Positions 1-8,761 of a DNA stretch of 64,000 bases are shown piece after piece. Under the pieces are notes generated by a model. The model saw nothing but the letters and a program-made list of their open reading frames with translations. It was not told where the DNA came from and searched no databases. The stretch is from Curvibacter sp. GWA2_63_95. Its GTDB lineage: Bacteria > Pseudomonadota > Gammaproteobacteria > Burkholderiales > Burkholderiaceae_C. Both the position numbers and the translations under genes were made by a program. Numbering within the stretch: the stretch's first letter is position 1; each line of letters starts with the position of its first letter. Location: NCBI GenBank assembly GCA_001795455.1, contig MGPB01000001.1, forward strand, positions 1 through 64,000. Reading direction: 5' to 3'.

Positions 1-2
1 TC

Positions 3-98
3 TCCGCGGGCTTGCTGGCGGCGGCCGTGCTGCTGTTGGTCGTGGTCCTCATGCCTTCTATCAAGGCCAAGCGTGAAGAGGCGTTTGTGGAGGATTGA
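3..98 (+). CDS. C-terminal end of an integral membrane protein (partial)
   Basis: An open frame enters from the left edge and stops with TGA at 96-98. The visible 31 residues begin with a hydrophobic run (AGLLAAAVLLLVVVLMP), consistent with a last transmembrane helix. A short charged cytoplasmic tail ends in EEAFVED. The composition fits the end of a transporter such as an MFS permease, but 31 residues cannot fix the family. The next gene starts at or just after this stop, so the two may be co-transcribed. Confidence 0.5.
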   Translation, partial: SAGLLAAAVLLLVVVLMPSIKAKREEAFVED

Positions 99-1413
99 TC
101 CTCTTTGGTATCTGGACCCAGCGTTGAACTCTTTACCCGCACAACACGCCCAGCGCCTGTCGCTGCACAACGAGGTCCATGCCCGTCCGCCAGAACCCAT
201 GGGCTTGCCCATGGCGCTGTCGCATGTGGTGATGGTGTGCAACGCGCAGCAGCGTGATGCCAGCCGGGCCCACATGGCCACACTGGCGCGCGACCACCAC
301 CTGCCAGCGCCCGATGCTGCGTCCATCCATATCCGCATGGACTTCGGGCTGTACCGCGTGCGCTGGGAGTTGCACACCGAGTTCGTCACCTGGACGTTTA
401 TGCGCCCGATTGCAGGGCAGGCCGGCGCCGAGCGTGAGCCCGAACTGGCGCTGGATGCGGTGCCGCAGCAGTGGTTTTCGGCCCTGCCCGGTGAGTGCCT
501 GGCCAGCCTGCACCTGTGGGTGCTGCCCACGCAAGACGTGGATACGGGGCCGTGGATTCGCCAGGTGCTGCACGAAGAAACCCTGGTGGCTTCTACCGTA
601 GCCGATGGGTTTGGCGAGGTCTACACCGACTTTGCGGTGCATGCCGATGGCTTCTCGCGCATCGTGCTGCTGGCCGGTGGCATGACGCCGCGCCGCCTGG
701 GCCGCCTGGTGCAAGGTCTGCTGGAGATTGAGACCTACCGCATGGCGGCGCTGTTGGGGCTACCGGCAGCGCGTTAGGCGTCTGCGGTGCTGGCCAGTGC
801 CGAGCGCGAACTGGCCGAGCTGGCCGAAGCCATTCGCAGTGCCACGCGTGACGATGAGCCCCAGTTGCTGGACCGGCTGACCCGCCTGGCGGGCCAGGTG
901 GAAAGCCAGCACGCGGCCACCCATTCGCGTTTTTCGGCCAGCGCCGCCTACTTTGAGCTGGTGGACAAACGCATTGAAGACATTGCCGAGTCGCGCCTGG
1001 CCGGCATGCAAACCATCCGCGAGTTCATGGACCGCCGCCTCACGCCCGCACGCAGCACCTGTGCGTGGTCCAGTCGGCGTCAAGATGCGCTGTCGCAACG
1101 CGTCTCGCGCATCAGCAACCTGCTGCGCACGCGGGTGGAGATTGAGCAGCAACAAAGCAGCCAGGCCCTGTTGGCCACCATGAACAGCCGCCAGGGCATG
1201 CAGCTCAAGCTGCAGTCCACGGTGGAAGGCCTGTCGGTGGCGGCTATCACGTACTACATCGTGGGCCTGGCCAGTTACCTGGCCAAGGGTGCCCAGCACT
1301 GGGGCTGGCCCTGGAGTTCCGAGATGACGGCAGCGGCGGCCATTCCGGTGGTGGCGGTCAGCGTCTGGTGGTCTTTGCGCCGCCTGCACCACCGGGTGTT
1401 TCGGTCGTCATAG
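73..1413 (+). pseudogene. DUF3422 membrane-anchored protein interrupted by an in-frame TAG
   Basis: Two open stretches lie in the same frame and together give a protein of normal DUF3422 length and order. The N-terminal part (to 777) holds the family start motif LHNEVHARPPEPM and ends YRMAALLGLPAAR. The C-terminal part resumes at once with SAERELAELAE, continues through EFMDRRL and LLRTRVE, and ends with the membrane anchor near VEGLSVAAITYYIVGLASYL. Only the TAG at 775-777 separates them; there is no frame change. I therefore call a nonsense mutation (or readthrough, or a sequence error) rather than two genes. The start is uncertain: GTG at 73 overlaps the upstream gene, and a TTG at 124 also fits. 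The molecular function of DUF3422 is unknown. Confidence 0.75.
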
Positions 1414-1426
1414 GCAAAGTCAATGT

Positions 1427-1447
1427 GGTTGATTGGATCAATCAACC
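1427..1447. promoter_or_regulatory. Palindromic operator-like site upstream of ahpC
   Basis: A perfect inverted repeat, GGTTGATTG / CAATCAACC with a 3-bp centre (GAT), lies about 72 bp before the ahpC start in the short space after the DUF3422 frame. The inner part reads TTGAT-N3-ATCAA, one base short of FNR spacing. No OxyR-type ATAG/CTAT array was recognised. It is a candidate regulator site for ahpC; the binding protein is unknown. Confidence 0.4.
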
Positions 1448-1519
1448 CAAAACATGGCGCAATCGCTCTAAGATTCACCCCGTTCACTCATCGAACGGCT
1501 ATTTTTAGAGGAAACCCAC

Positions 1520-2083
1520 ATGTCTTTGATCAACACGCAAGTTCAGGCTTTCAAGAACGAAGCCTTCCACAACGGCAAATTCATCACCGTTTCCAACGAA
1601 ACCATCAAGGGCAAGTGGAACGTGTTCATTTTCATGCCCGCAGCGTTCACCTTCAACTGCCCCACCGAAGTGGAAGACGCAGCTGACAACTACGCTGAAT
1701 TCCAAAAAGCGGGTGCCGAGGTTTACATCGTCACTACCGACACCCACTTCGCACACAAGGTGTGGCACGAAACTTCCCCCGCAGTGGGCAAGGCCAAGTT
1801 CCCCCTGATCGGCGACCCCACCCACGCCCTGACACGCGCTTTTGACGTGCATATCGACGAAGAAGGCTTGGCACTGCGCGGTACCTTCATCATCAACCCC
1901 GAAGGCCAGATCAAGACCATGGAAGTGCACTCCAACGAGATCGCACGTGACGTCAAGGAAACCCTGCGCAAGCTGAAGGCTGCCCAGTACACCGCCGCCC
2001 ACCCCGGTGAAGTGTGCCCAGCCAAGTGGAATGACGGCGCCAAGACCATCACGCCTTCCCTGGACCTGGTCGGCAAGATCTAA
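1520..2083 (+). CDS. ahpC: Alkyl hydroperoxide reductase subunit C (typical 2-Cys peroxiredoxin)
   Basis: This 187-residue protein has the length of AhpC. The peroxidatic cysteine is C47 in TFNCPTE and the resolving cysteine is C166 in HPGEVCPAKW, which marks the typical 2-Cys class. It reduces H2O2 and organic peroxides in the cytoplasm and is recycled by AhpF, encoded next. The ATG at 1520 follows a good ribosome site (AGAGGAAA, 1508-1515). A strong terminator follows the gene, so ahpF probably has its own promoter or depends on partial readthrough. The family usually has V where N46 stands (FVCPTE), a mild departure next to the active cysteine. Confidence 0.97.
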   Translation: MSLINTQVQAFKNEAFHNGKFITVSNETIKGKWNVFIFMPAAFTFNCPTEVEDAADNYAEFQKAGAEVYIVTTDTHFAHKVWHETSPAVGKAKFPLIGDPTHALTRAFDVHIDEEGLALRGTFIINPEGQIKTMEVHSNEIARDVKETLRKLKAAQYTAAHPGEVCPAKWNDGAKTITPSLDLVGKI

Positions 2084-2123
2084 GCACCCTGCTTACAACG
2101 GCAGAGCGCCTCGTGCGCTCCCC

Positions 2124-2171
2124 AGCCGGACAGCGTCCTGCTACGTGTGTAGCAGGCCGTCCGGCTTTTTT
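2124..2171 (+). terminator. Rho-independent terminator after ahpC
   Basis: A long hairpin (AGCCGGAC ... GTCCGGCT, with an inner CCTGCTAC/GTAGCAGG stem) is followed by a run of seven T. It starts 40 bp after the ahpC stop and separates ahpC from ahpF. Confidence 0.9.
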
Positions 2172-2176
2172 ATACC

Positions 2177-2232
2177 CAAAATATGGCTGTAGCCCGCTTG
2201 GAATATGCGCGAGCAGCTATCAAATCAGTAGT
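2177..2232 (+). repeat. 56-bp intergenic repeat, copy 1
   Basis: This copy matches the window's main repeat family: a 'caaaata..gc..tagccc' head, a central 'gaatatgcgcgagcagct' and a tail near 'tagta'. It lies between the ahpC terminator and ahpF. The tail is more diverged than in the other copies. Confidence 0.75.
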
Positions 2233-2260
2233 AAATGCTGAACTAATTTAAGGAATCACC

Positions 2261-3817
2261 ATGCTCGACGACACCCTCAAATCCCAACTCGGCGCCTACC
2301 TGGAGCGCGTGACGCTGCCGATCGAGATCGTGGCGTCGCTCGGTGAGGACGACAACTCGGTGGAAATGCGCGACCTGCTGCAAACCATCCAAAGCCTGCG
2401 CAGCGACAAGATCACCGTGGCCTATGACGGCACGGACGCCCGCAAACCCTCCTTTGCCCTCAAGCGTGCTGGCACTGACACCAGCCTGCGCTTTGCTGGC
2501 CTGCCCCTGGGCCACGAATTCACATCCCTGGTGCTGGCCCTGCTGTGGAGCGGTGGCCACCCACCCAAGGTGGAGCAGGACGTGATCGACCAGATCAAGG
2601 GCCTGGACGGTGACTTCAACTTCGAGGTCTACATGAGCCTCACCTGCCACAACTGCCCGGACGTGGTGCAGGCCCTGAGCCTGATGGCCATCCTGAACCC
2701 CAAGGTCAAAACCACCGTCATCGAAGGCGGTGCCTTCCAGAACGAGATTAACGACCGCGAAATCATGGCCGTGCCCAGCGTCTACCTGAACGGCACGCTG
2801 TTCGGCAACGGCCGCATGTTGGTCGAAGAAATTGTCGCCAAGCTCGACACCGGCGCTGCCGACAAAGACGCCGCCAAGTTGTCTGCCAAAGATGCGTTTG
2901 ACGTGCTGATCGTCGGCGGTGGCCCCGCGGGTGCTGCAGCGGCGGTGTACGCCGCACGCAAAGGCATCCGCGTCGGTGTGGCGGCCGAGCGTTTTGGCGG
3001 CCAGGTGAACGACACCATGGCCATCGAGAACTACATCTCGGTGCAAGAGACCGACGGACCCAAGTTCGCCGCCGCCCTCGAAGCCCAGACCCGCTCCTAC
3101 GGCGTAGACATCATGAACCTGCAGCGTGCCGACAAAATCGTGCCCGCGGCAGACGCAGGAGGCTTGACCGAAGTGGTGCTGGCCAACGGCGGCACGCTCA
3201 AGGCCAAGACGGTCATCTTGTCCACCGGCGCCCGCTGGCGCAATGTGAACGTGCCCGGCGAGCAGGAGTACAAGAACAAAGGCGTGGCCTACTGCCCGCA
3301 CTGCGACGGCCCCCTGTTCAAGGGCAAAGACGTGGCCGTGATTGGTGGTGGCAACTCCGGCATCGAAGCCGCTATCGATCTGGCGGGTGTGGTGAAGTAC
3401 GTGACCGTCATCGAGTTTGCCGACCAACTGAAGGCCGATGCCGTGCTGGTGAAGAAGCTCAACAGCCTGCCCAACGTGACCGTGCACACCAATGCCCAGA
3501 CCACCGAAATCATCGGCGCCGACGGCAAGGTCAACGGCCTGAAATACAAGGACCGCGCGACCGGCGTGGAGCACCACGTGGTGCTGGATGGTGTGTTCGT
3601 GCAAATCGGCCTGGTGCCCAACACCGAGTTCCTGAAGGGCGTGGTGGACCTGAGCAAGTTCGGCGAAATCGTGGTGGACGCCAAAGGCCACACCAACGTG
3701 CCCGGCGTGTTTGCCGCAGGCGACTGCACTACCGTGCCGTACAAACAAATCGTCATCGCCGCAGGGGCGGGTGCTACGGCGGCACTGAGTGCGTTTGACC
3801 ACTTGATCCGGCACTGA
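2261..3817 (+). CDS. ahpF: Alkyl hydroperoxide reductase subunit F (NADH-dependent flavoprotein)
   Basis: A 518-residue protein of full AhpF length. The N-terminal double-thioredoxin-fold domain carries the redox pair C129-H-N-C132. A thioredoxin-reductase-like module follows, with an FAD site VGGGPAG (218-224), the CPHC pair at C345/C348, an NAD(P) site IGGGNSG (361-367) and the second FAD motif GVFAAGDC (482-489). It passes electrons from NADH to AhpC. The ATG at 2261 has AAGGAA upstream. The gene is next to ahpC but separated by a terminator and a repeat. Confidence 0.97.
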   Translation: MLDDTLKSQLGAYLERVTLPIEIVASLGEDDNSVEMRDLLQTIQSLRSDKITVAYDGTDARKPSFALKRAGTDTSLRFAGLPLGHEFTSLVLALLWSGGHPPKVEQDVIDQIKGLDGDFNFEVYMSLTCHNCPDVVQALSLMAILNPKVKTTVIEGGAFQNEINDREIMAVPSVYLNGTLFGNGRMLVEEIVAKLDTGAADKDAAKLSAKDAFDVLIVGGGPAGAAAAVYAARKGIRVGVAAERFGGQVNDTMAIENYISVQETDGPKFAAALEAQTRSYGVDIMNLQRADKIVPAADAGGLTEVVLANGGTLKAKTVILSTGARWRNVNVPGEQEYKNKGVAYCPHCDGPLFKGKDVAVIGGGNSGIEAAIDLAGVVKYVTVIEFADQLKADAVLVKKLNSLPNVTVHTNAQTTEIIGADGKVNGLKYKDRATGVEHHVVLDGVFVQIGLVPNTEFLKGVVDLSKFGEIVVDAKGHTNVPGVFAAGDCTTVPYKQIVIAAGAGATAALSAFDHLIRH

Positions 3818-3931
3818 CCGTGGCTAAACGGGTGTGGACGAAGACTTTGCTGCGCGTGGCTTTCAGAGCGTAGGCGCCTGGATACTGGGGCGGGATAATC
3901 TCGCCTGTCCTCACCACCTCCATATCCAGCC

Positions 3932-4441
3932 ATGCATGTCGCGCCACTCCAACCTTCTGACGCGACCCGCTACCGGGCGCTGATGCTGGAGGCTTACGCG
4001 CTGGCGGCCGATGCCTTCACCTCCACACCGCAGGAGCGGGCGGCGGAGCCAGACGCCTGGTGGGTCAAACGCATCACCCATGCACACAGCGTGGTGCTGG
4101 GCGCCTTTGAGGGCCAAGAACTGATCGGCACCGTGGCCTTGGAGTTTTCGGCCAAACCCAAAACGCAACACAAGGCGCATGTGCTGGGCATGTATGTGAC
4201 GCCGGCATTTCGCGCCACGGGTGCGGGCAGGGCGCTGTTGGATGGGCTCATAACGCTGGCTGGCCAGCGGCCCGGAATCCAGGTGCTGAACCTGACCGTG
4301 ACCGAGGGCAACGACGCTGCGGTTAACCTCTACCGCTCGGCCGGCTTTGAGCCCTTTGGCACCGAACCCATGGCCATACGGACCCCCAGTGGCTTCAAGA
4401 ACAAGGTGTACATGTGGCGCCAGTTGCCTGCTACCCCTTGA
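3932..4441 (+). CDS. GNAT-family N-acetyltransferase
   Basis: 169 residues with the GNAT fold. The acetyl-CoA loop lies in VLGMYVTPAFRATGAGRALL (about 89-108) and the C-terminal motif is NLTVTEGNDAAVNLYRSAGF. It should transfer an acetyl group from acetyl-CoA to a small amine or a protein N-terminus; the substrate cannot be told from sequence. The gene follows a 114-bp space after ahpF and lies just before dusC, 20 bp away if dusC starts at 4462. The family call is firm, the role unknown. Confidence 0.85.
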   Translation: MHVAPLQPSDATRYRALMLEAYALAADAFTSTPQERAAEPDAWWVKRITHAHSVVLGAFEGQELIGTVALEFSAKPKTQHKAHVLGMYVTPAFRATGAGRALLDGLITLAGQRPGIQVLNLTVTEGNDAAVNLYRSAGFEPFGTEPMAIRTPSGFKNKVYMWRQLPATP

Positions 4442-4461
4442 CCCTGCAAGACCCCCGAACT

Positions 4462-5439
4462 GTGCCCGTACGTATCTACCTCGCCCCCATGGAGGGGCTT
4501 CTCGATTTTGTGTTGCGCGACATCCTGACCCGTGTGGGCGGGGTGGAGAAGTGCGTGTCGGAGTTCATCCGCATCACGCACACACTGATGTCCGAGAAGG
4601 CGATGTTGCGCACCGTGCCTGAGCTGGCGTTTGGTGCGCGCACCTACGCCGGTGTGCCGGTGTGGCCGCAATTGCTGGGGTCGGATGCGCCCTGCATGGC
4701 CGAGAACGCCGCCCGCCTGGCCGAGATGGGCTCGCCCGGCATTGACCTCAATTTCGGCTGCCCGGCCAAGGTGGTCAACCGCCACGGCGGCGGCGCCACG
4801 CTCTTGCAAGACCCCGAGATTCTTCACGCCATCGTGGCCGCCGTGCGTGCGGCGGTGCCGGCCCATATTCCCGTCACGGCCAAGATGCGCCTGGGCTACA
4901 ACGATGACAGCCTGGCCCTGGATTGCGCCCGTGCGCTGGAGGCTGGTGGTGCGGCCGAAATCGTGGTGCACGCCCGCACCAAGGCCCAGGGCTACCGCCC
5001 GCCCGCTTACTGGGACCGCGTGGCCGATGTGCGGGGTGCGGTGCAGGTGCCGGTGGTGGTGAATGGCGAAATCTGGAACGTGCAAGACGCGCAAGCGGCG
5101 GTGGCGCAGAGCGGCTGCAACGCGCTGATGCTGGGCCGCGGCATTGTGGCCCGCCCGGCGCTGGCCCGCAGCATCCTGGCCGCCATGGGGCCAGCCGGGG
5201 GCAACCTGGGCCAGCCCGGTGAGGACTGGAGCTGGCAAGACCTGGCCCCGCTCATGCACGCCTTCTGGCAAGTGGCGAGCACGCGTCTGGAGAAAAAGCA
5301 GCAGGCCGGCCGTGTGAAGCAGTGGCTCAACCTGCTGCGCCGCCACTACCCCGAAGCCCAGACCGCGTTTGACGAGATGCGCACGCTGGTGAAGCCCAGC
5401 GATGTGGATGCCTGGATTCACCGGTCTATCCGTGTTTAA
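4462..5439 (+). CDS. dusC: tRNA-dihydrouridine(16) synthase (DusC type)
   Basis: A flavin-dependent Dus enzyme that reduces uridine to dihydrouridine in the tRNA D-loop. Family marks are the start IYLAPMEGLLDFVLRD, the catalytic cysteine in NFGCPAKVV, the phosphate/FMN motif VVNGEIW and NALMLGRG. I chose GTG 4462 (VPVRIYLAPMEG) because DusC proteins begin a few residues before LAPMEG. An upstream GTG at 4414 would overlap the acetyltransferase and add 16 atypical residues. From 4462 the protein has 325 residues. A repeat copy follows the stop within 5 bp. Confidence 0.9.
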   Translation: MPVRIYLAPMEGLLDFVLRDILTRVGGVEKCVSEFIRITHTLMSEKAMLRTVPELAFGARTYAGVPVWPQLLGSDAPCMAENAARLAEMGSPGIDLNFGCPAKVVNRHGGGATLLQDPEILHAIVAAVRAAVPAHIPVTAKMRLGYNDDSLALDCARALEAGGAAEIVVHARTKAQGYRPPAYWDRVADVRGAVQVPVVVNGEIWNVQDAQAAVAQSGCNALMLGRGIVARPALARSILAAMGPAGGNLGQPGEDWSWQDLAPLMHAFWQVASTRLEKKQQAGRVKQWLNLLRRHYPEAQTAFDEMRTLVKPSDVDAWIHRSIRV

Positions 5440-5443
5440 GCAT

Positions 5444-5499
5444 CAAACAGGCCTCTATCCCCCGTGGATATTGCGCGAATAGCTCCTAAATCAATAGCA
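5444..5499 (+). repeat. 56-bp intergenic repeat, copy 2
   Basis: A well-conserved copy: 'caaacaggcctctatcccccgt' type head, 'ggatattgcgcgaatagctc' middle and an 'aatagca' tail. It starts 4 bp after the dusC stop and ends before the convergent Nudix gene. Confidence 0.85.
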
Positions 5500-5513
5500 T
5501 TCTGGGGCGGCCT

Positions 5514-6368
5514 TCAGGCCCACAAACTCTCCAGCCCGTCGATGGGCACAAAGCGTTTGTTGCGCACCACCATGCGGGTGGGGCCGGGCAGGGCGCGTTC
5601 GGGCACCGAGTGGCGCGGGTCGCCGGGGTAGCTGAGGATCACGCTGCCGTCCTCCTCAAAATTTTCGGGGCAGATGCAGGGTGGCAATTGGGCGCGGGCT
5701 GCTGCCAGCACCTCTGCCGCCGTGGTGTAGCGGGCCAGGTGGCCCAGGCTCATGATCTGGGGCGGCGCCATTTCAATCTCGCCACGGTGGTAGCGCTGCA
5801 GGGCCTCGACCGGTGGCAGCCAGATGCTGGCGGTGGTCTCGTAGTTGTCGTGGCTGGCGATTTGGTCACTGGGTGCCAGCGCGAGGAAGAAGCGCGTGTC
5901 AAACCGCTTTTTGCTTAAAGCGGCCATGCGTGGTGTGATCCAGCGGCTCCAGGGCACCAGTGCGCTGGCCGCCAGCTGGGCGGCAGAGGCATCCACCCAA
6001 GCCTGCCAATCGGCACTTTGCAGGCTGGCAGGGCGGCGCTCGCCACGTGCCAACAGCACGCCGGCTTCTTCGTACAGCTCGCGCAAGGCCGCCACATACA
6101 GGCCGGCGGCCAGCTCGGGGCTTTGTGCAGGCTCGCCCAGGCGCTGCGCCAATGCGGAGGCAGGCTCGTCCAGCGCGGCCAGGGCGGCGGGGCTGCTGTC
6201 GTGCGCGTCCAGCTTGCCGCCGGGGAACACATAGGCCTCGCCAAAGGTGTCCGACAGACCGCTGCGCTTCATCAAAAACACTTCCAGTCCGTGGCGGGCA
6301 TCGCGCAGCAGCACGACAGTGGAGGCATCGCGCGGCGTGCCGCTGGCGGGGCTGAGGGTGTCTTGCAT
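5514..6368 (-). CDS. Nudix hydrolase family protein
   Basis: A 284-residue protein with an N-terminal Nudix domain. VFPGGKLDAHD starts the core and the Nudix box spans GLYVAALRELYEEAGVLL, with the REL-EE metal-binding residues. A longer C-terminal part resembles Nudix proteins annotated as CoA- or acyl-CoA-diphosphatase-like. It should hydrolyse a nucleoside diphosphate linked to another group. ATG 6368 (MQDTLSP) was preferred over an upstream TTG at 6404. It is divergent from the SDR gene at 6488, which lies in a lipid-metabolism-like context, so a CoA-related substrate is possible but unproven. Confidence 0.85.
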   Translation of the reverse strand: MQDTLSPASGTPRDASTVVLLRDARHGLEVFLMKRSGLSDTFGEAYVFPGGKLDAHDSSPAALAALDEPASALAQRLGEPAQSPELAAGLYVAALRELYEEAGVLLARGERRPASLQSADWQAWVDASAAQLAASALVPWSRWITPRMAALSKKRFDTRFFLALAPSDQIASHDNYETTASIWLPPVEALQRYHRGEIEMAPPQIMSLGHLARYTTAAEVLAAARAQLPPCICPENFEEDGSVILSYPGDPRHSVPERALPGPTRMVVRNKRFVPIDGLESLWA

Positions 6369-6487
6369 GGGACTGTTATTTCTGTTTTGTTTTTTGGTGA
6401 GCAACTGCTTGAATTAAAGTACCTGCAGCTGACTGTGGGCCTACGGACTTGCCCTTGGTCTGATCCAACAACCCGAGGAGACGAGTC

Positions 6488-7402
6488 ATGAATCTGGATT
6501 TCAAAGGCCGCGTGGCCATCGTAACGGGCGCAGGCGGCGGCTTGGGTCGCCAACATGCGCTGGCATTGGCTGCACGCGGCGCCAAAGTGGTGGTGAATGA
6601 TCTGGGCGGTGCGCGCGATGGCTCCGGCGGTTCGCTCTCCGCAGCAGAGTCGGTGGTGGCCGAGATCCGCGCGGCGGGCGGCGAGGCGATGGCCAACGGT
6701 GCGTCCGTCACCGACTTTGAGGCCGTGCAGGCCATGGTGCAGCAGGCCATAGACGCCTGGGGCCGAGTGGATATTCTGGTGAACAACGCTGGCATCCTGC
6801 GTGACAAGAGTTTTGCCAAGATGGAGATTGCCGACTTCCGCACCGTGGTGGATGTGCACCTCATGGGCGCGGTGCATTGCTGCAAGGCGGTGTGGCCCCA
6901 CATGAACGAACAGAAGTACGGCCGCATTCTGATGACCACCTCCAGCTCCGGCCTGTATGGCAACTTTGGCCAGAGCAATTACGGCGCGGCCAAGCTGGCG
7001 CTGGTGGGCCTGATGCAGACCCTGGCCCTGGAAGGTGCCAAAAACAATATCCATGTCAACAGCCTGGCCCCCACGGCGGCCACCCGCATGACCGAGGGCC
7101 TGATGCCGCCCCAGGTGCTCGAAGCCCTCAAGCCCGAAGCCGTGGTGCCTGCCATGCTGGTGTTGGTGTCCGAGGGTGCGCCTACGCGCACCACGCTGTG
7201 TGCCGGTGCTGGCAGTGTGGAGGCGGCGCACATCACGCTCACACAAGGCGCATGGATAGGGCTGGACGCCCAAGCCCCCGAAACACTGGCGGCCAACTTG
7301 CAACAAGTGCTGGCGCGTGCGGGCGATACGGTGCCGGAGAGTGGTGCTGCACAGGGCGGCCAGGAAGTGGCACGTGCCATGGCCCAACTGGGTGGGCGCT
7401 GA
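6488..7402 (+). CDS. SDR-family dehydrogenase (multifunctional-enzyme-type hydroxyacyl-CoA dehydrogenase-like)
   Basis: 304 residues. The NAD(P) motif is VTGAGGGLGRQHA (about 13-25). NDLGGARDGSGGS follows the second strand, then NNAG (about 97-100) and the catalytic Ser and YGAAK. The 'NDLGGARDGSGGS' stretch and overall order resemble the dehydrogenase unit of peroxisomal multifunctional enzyme 2, which oxidises (3R)-hydroxyacyl-CoA. After the core comes a 100-residue extension that lacks a hydratase domain. AGGAGA (6476-6481) precedes the ATG. The exact substrate is inferred. Confidence 0.85.
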   Translation: MNLDFKGRVAIVTGAGGGLGRQHALALAARGAKVVVNDLGGARDGSGGSLSAAESVVAEIRAAGGEAMANGASVTDFEAVQAMVQQAIDAWGRVDILVNNAGILRDKSFAKMEIADFRTVVDVHLMGAVHCCKAVWPHMNEQKYGRILMTTSSSGLYGNFGQSNYGAAKLALVGLMQTLALEGAKNNIHVNSLAPTAATRMTEGLMPPQVLEALKPEAVVPAMLVLVSEGAPTRTTLCAGAGSVEAAHITLTQGAWIGLDAQAPETLAANLQQVLARAGDTVPESGAAQGGQEVARAMAQLGGR

Positions 7403-7411
7403 GCCCGGGGT

Positions 7412-8623
7412 TCAAAAAACGGTAGCTGCCGCGGGCGGTGCGCTGCCCGCGTTTTCCCACGACCGTCGCTCGGCCTCGTCCACCACGGCCACCGGATCGG
7501 CACTGGCCGCATGCACCGTGACCACGCCCATGCCGTAGCGCGGCATGAAGGTGTGGAAGGCTTCGTCCAGGCCCACCACATTCAGCGGTTTGGACAGCAC
7601 CATGCGCAGGCGCAGCACAGTGCGCTCGACCAACTCCTCGTGTTTGATGCCCGAAATCACCACCACAAAGCAGCGCGGGTGGTACAGGCCCACCACACAC
7701 CGGAAGCCCACCGCACGGCGGATGCGCGCAGTGATGGATGTCAGGATTTGCTGGTCCACCCGGTGGCCGGCGGATTCACCCAGCTCGTAGAGGTTGTGCA
7801 GGTGCAGGCACACCACGGTGCACTGCCCGTGCATGCGGGCGCCACGCCAAAAAGCATCGTCCACCTTGGACAGCAGGACCGAGCCCGTGGGCAAGCCGGT
7901 GGCCGGGTCCGCCCCCTGGGCCAGGCCCGCCAGGCGCAGCAACTTGCGGTGCTGCCGGTTGCGCCGCACGGCCAAGGCGGTGGCCAGCAGAAAGTAGGCC
8001 ACGGTGCAAAAGGCGGTAAGCGCCATGCCCTGCCAGCCAAACCAGGCCGGGTGCAGGGTGTAGGTGTAGAGCCCCAGACTCATGCCCGCCAGGAAAACAC
8101 AGGCCACCACCATCCAGCGGGCCAACTCGTCCCCCAGCACATGGGCGCGCACAGAGACACCCAGCGCCAGCAGCACGGCTGCGCCGCTGAAACCGGCCGC
8201 CACTTTGATCACGTCCTCGGGGCTTTGGCCTTCGTAGTTCAGCGCCCAAAACGCCAGCAACACCGAGGTGCCGATCAACACCGTGGCACCCCAGGCCAGG
8301 CAGTAGTAGACGACGCGGTCTTCCGCGGCGGTGCCCAGCCACAGGCCCAGATAAATCAGCGACAAGGCGCCGCACAGTGGCCCCAGGCTGGCCTTCAGGG
8401 TGAGCCAGATGGTGGGTGAGAGCTCGGGAAACCACAAAGCGGGCAGGCTGGTCATCAGCATGGCGCAGCTGCCCAGCATCAGCACGAAGACCAGCCCGCG
8501 CCACGATGCGACGCTGCGGTTCATGAGTACGTCGGCCAGCGCCACGGCTGCCATGGTTAACAGGCCACCGAGCATGCAGGACCAAACCATCAGTTCGGAT
8601 GTTTCCACCGGGCCATTATTCAC
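7412..8623 (-). CDS. Multi-pass membrane protein with a degenerate GGDEF domain
   Basis: 403 residues. The first 220 hold about seven hydrophobic segments ending near FCTVAYFLLATALAVRRNRQ. A GGDEF-fold domain starts at DPATGLPTGSVLLSKVDDA and reads CTVVCLHLHNLYELGESAGH where active enzymes have the metal-binding aspartate and substrate motif. At the active-site turn the sequence is GLYHPRCFVVVISG, so the GG(D/E)EF signature is absent. No cyclic-di-GMP synthesis is expected; a binding or regulatory role is possible. GTG 8623 is the best available start. The gene is convergent with the SDR gene and divergent from gshA. Confidence 0.8.
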   Translation of the reverse strand: MNNGPVETSELMVWSCMLGGLLTMAAVALADVLMNRSVASWRGLVFVLMLGSCAMLMTSLPALWFPELSPTIWLTLKASLGPLCGALSLIYLGLWLGTAAEDRVVYYCLAWGATVLIGTSVLLAFWALNYEGQSPEDVIKVAAGFSGAAVLLALGVSVRAHVLGDELARWMVVACVFLAGMSLGLYTYTLHPAWFGWQGMALTAFCTVAYFLLATALAVRRNRQHRKLLRLAGLAQGADPATGLPTGSVLLSKVDDAFWRGARMHGQCTVVCLHLHNLYELGESAGHRVDQQILTSITARIRRAVGFRCVVGLYHPRCFVVVISGIKHEELVERTVLRLRMVLSKPLNVVGLDEAFHTFMPRYGMGVVTVHAASADPVAVVDEAERRSWENAGSAPPAAATVF

Positions 8624-8761
8624 CAGCCGTTGGGCCTCTCCCTTGAAATCTGCCTGCCCAACCCCAGTTGCCTGAAACCCGCAAACTCAACCCGGCGCCT
8701 GCAGCAAATGCCCGCCTGTGGTAACTTTGCGCCCCGAAGAAAAATGGAAGGGCCCTTAGGC

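Noticed and set aside
2243..3814. Long open frame (about 520 codons) on the minus strand opposite ahpF
   Set aside because: It exists because of the strong third-base GC bias of ahpF; the translation is rich in His/Gln/Val-Gly with no family motifs.
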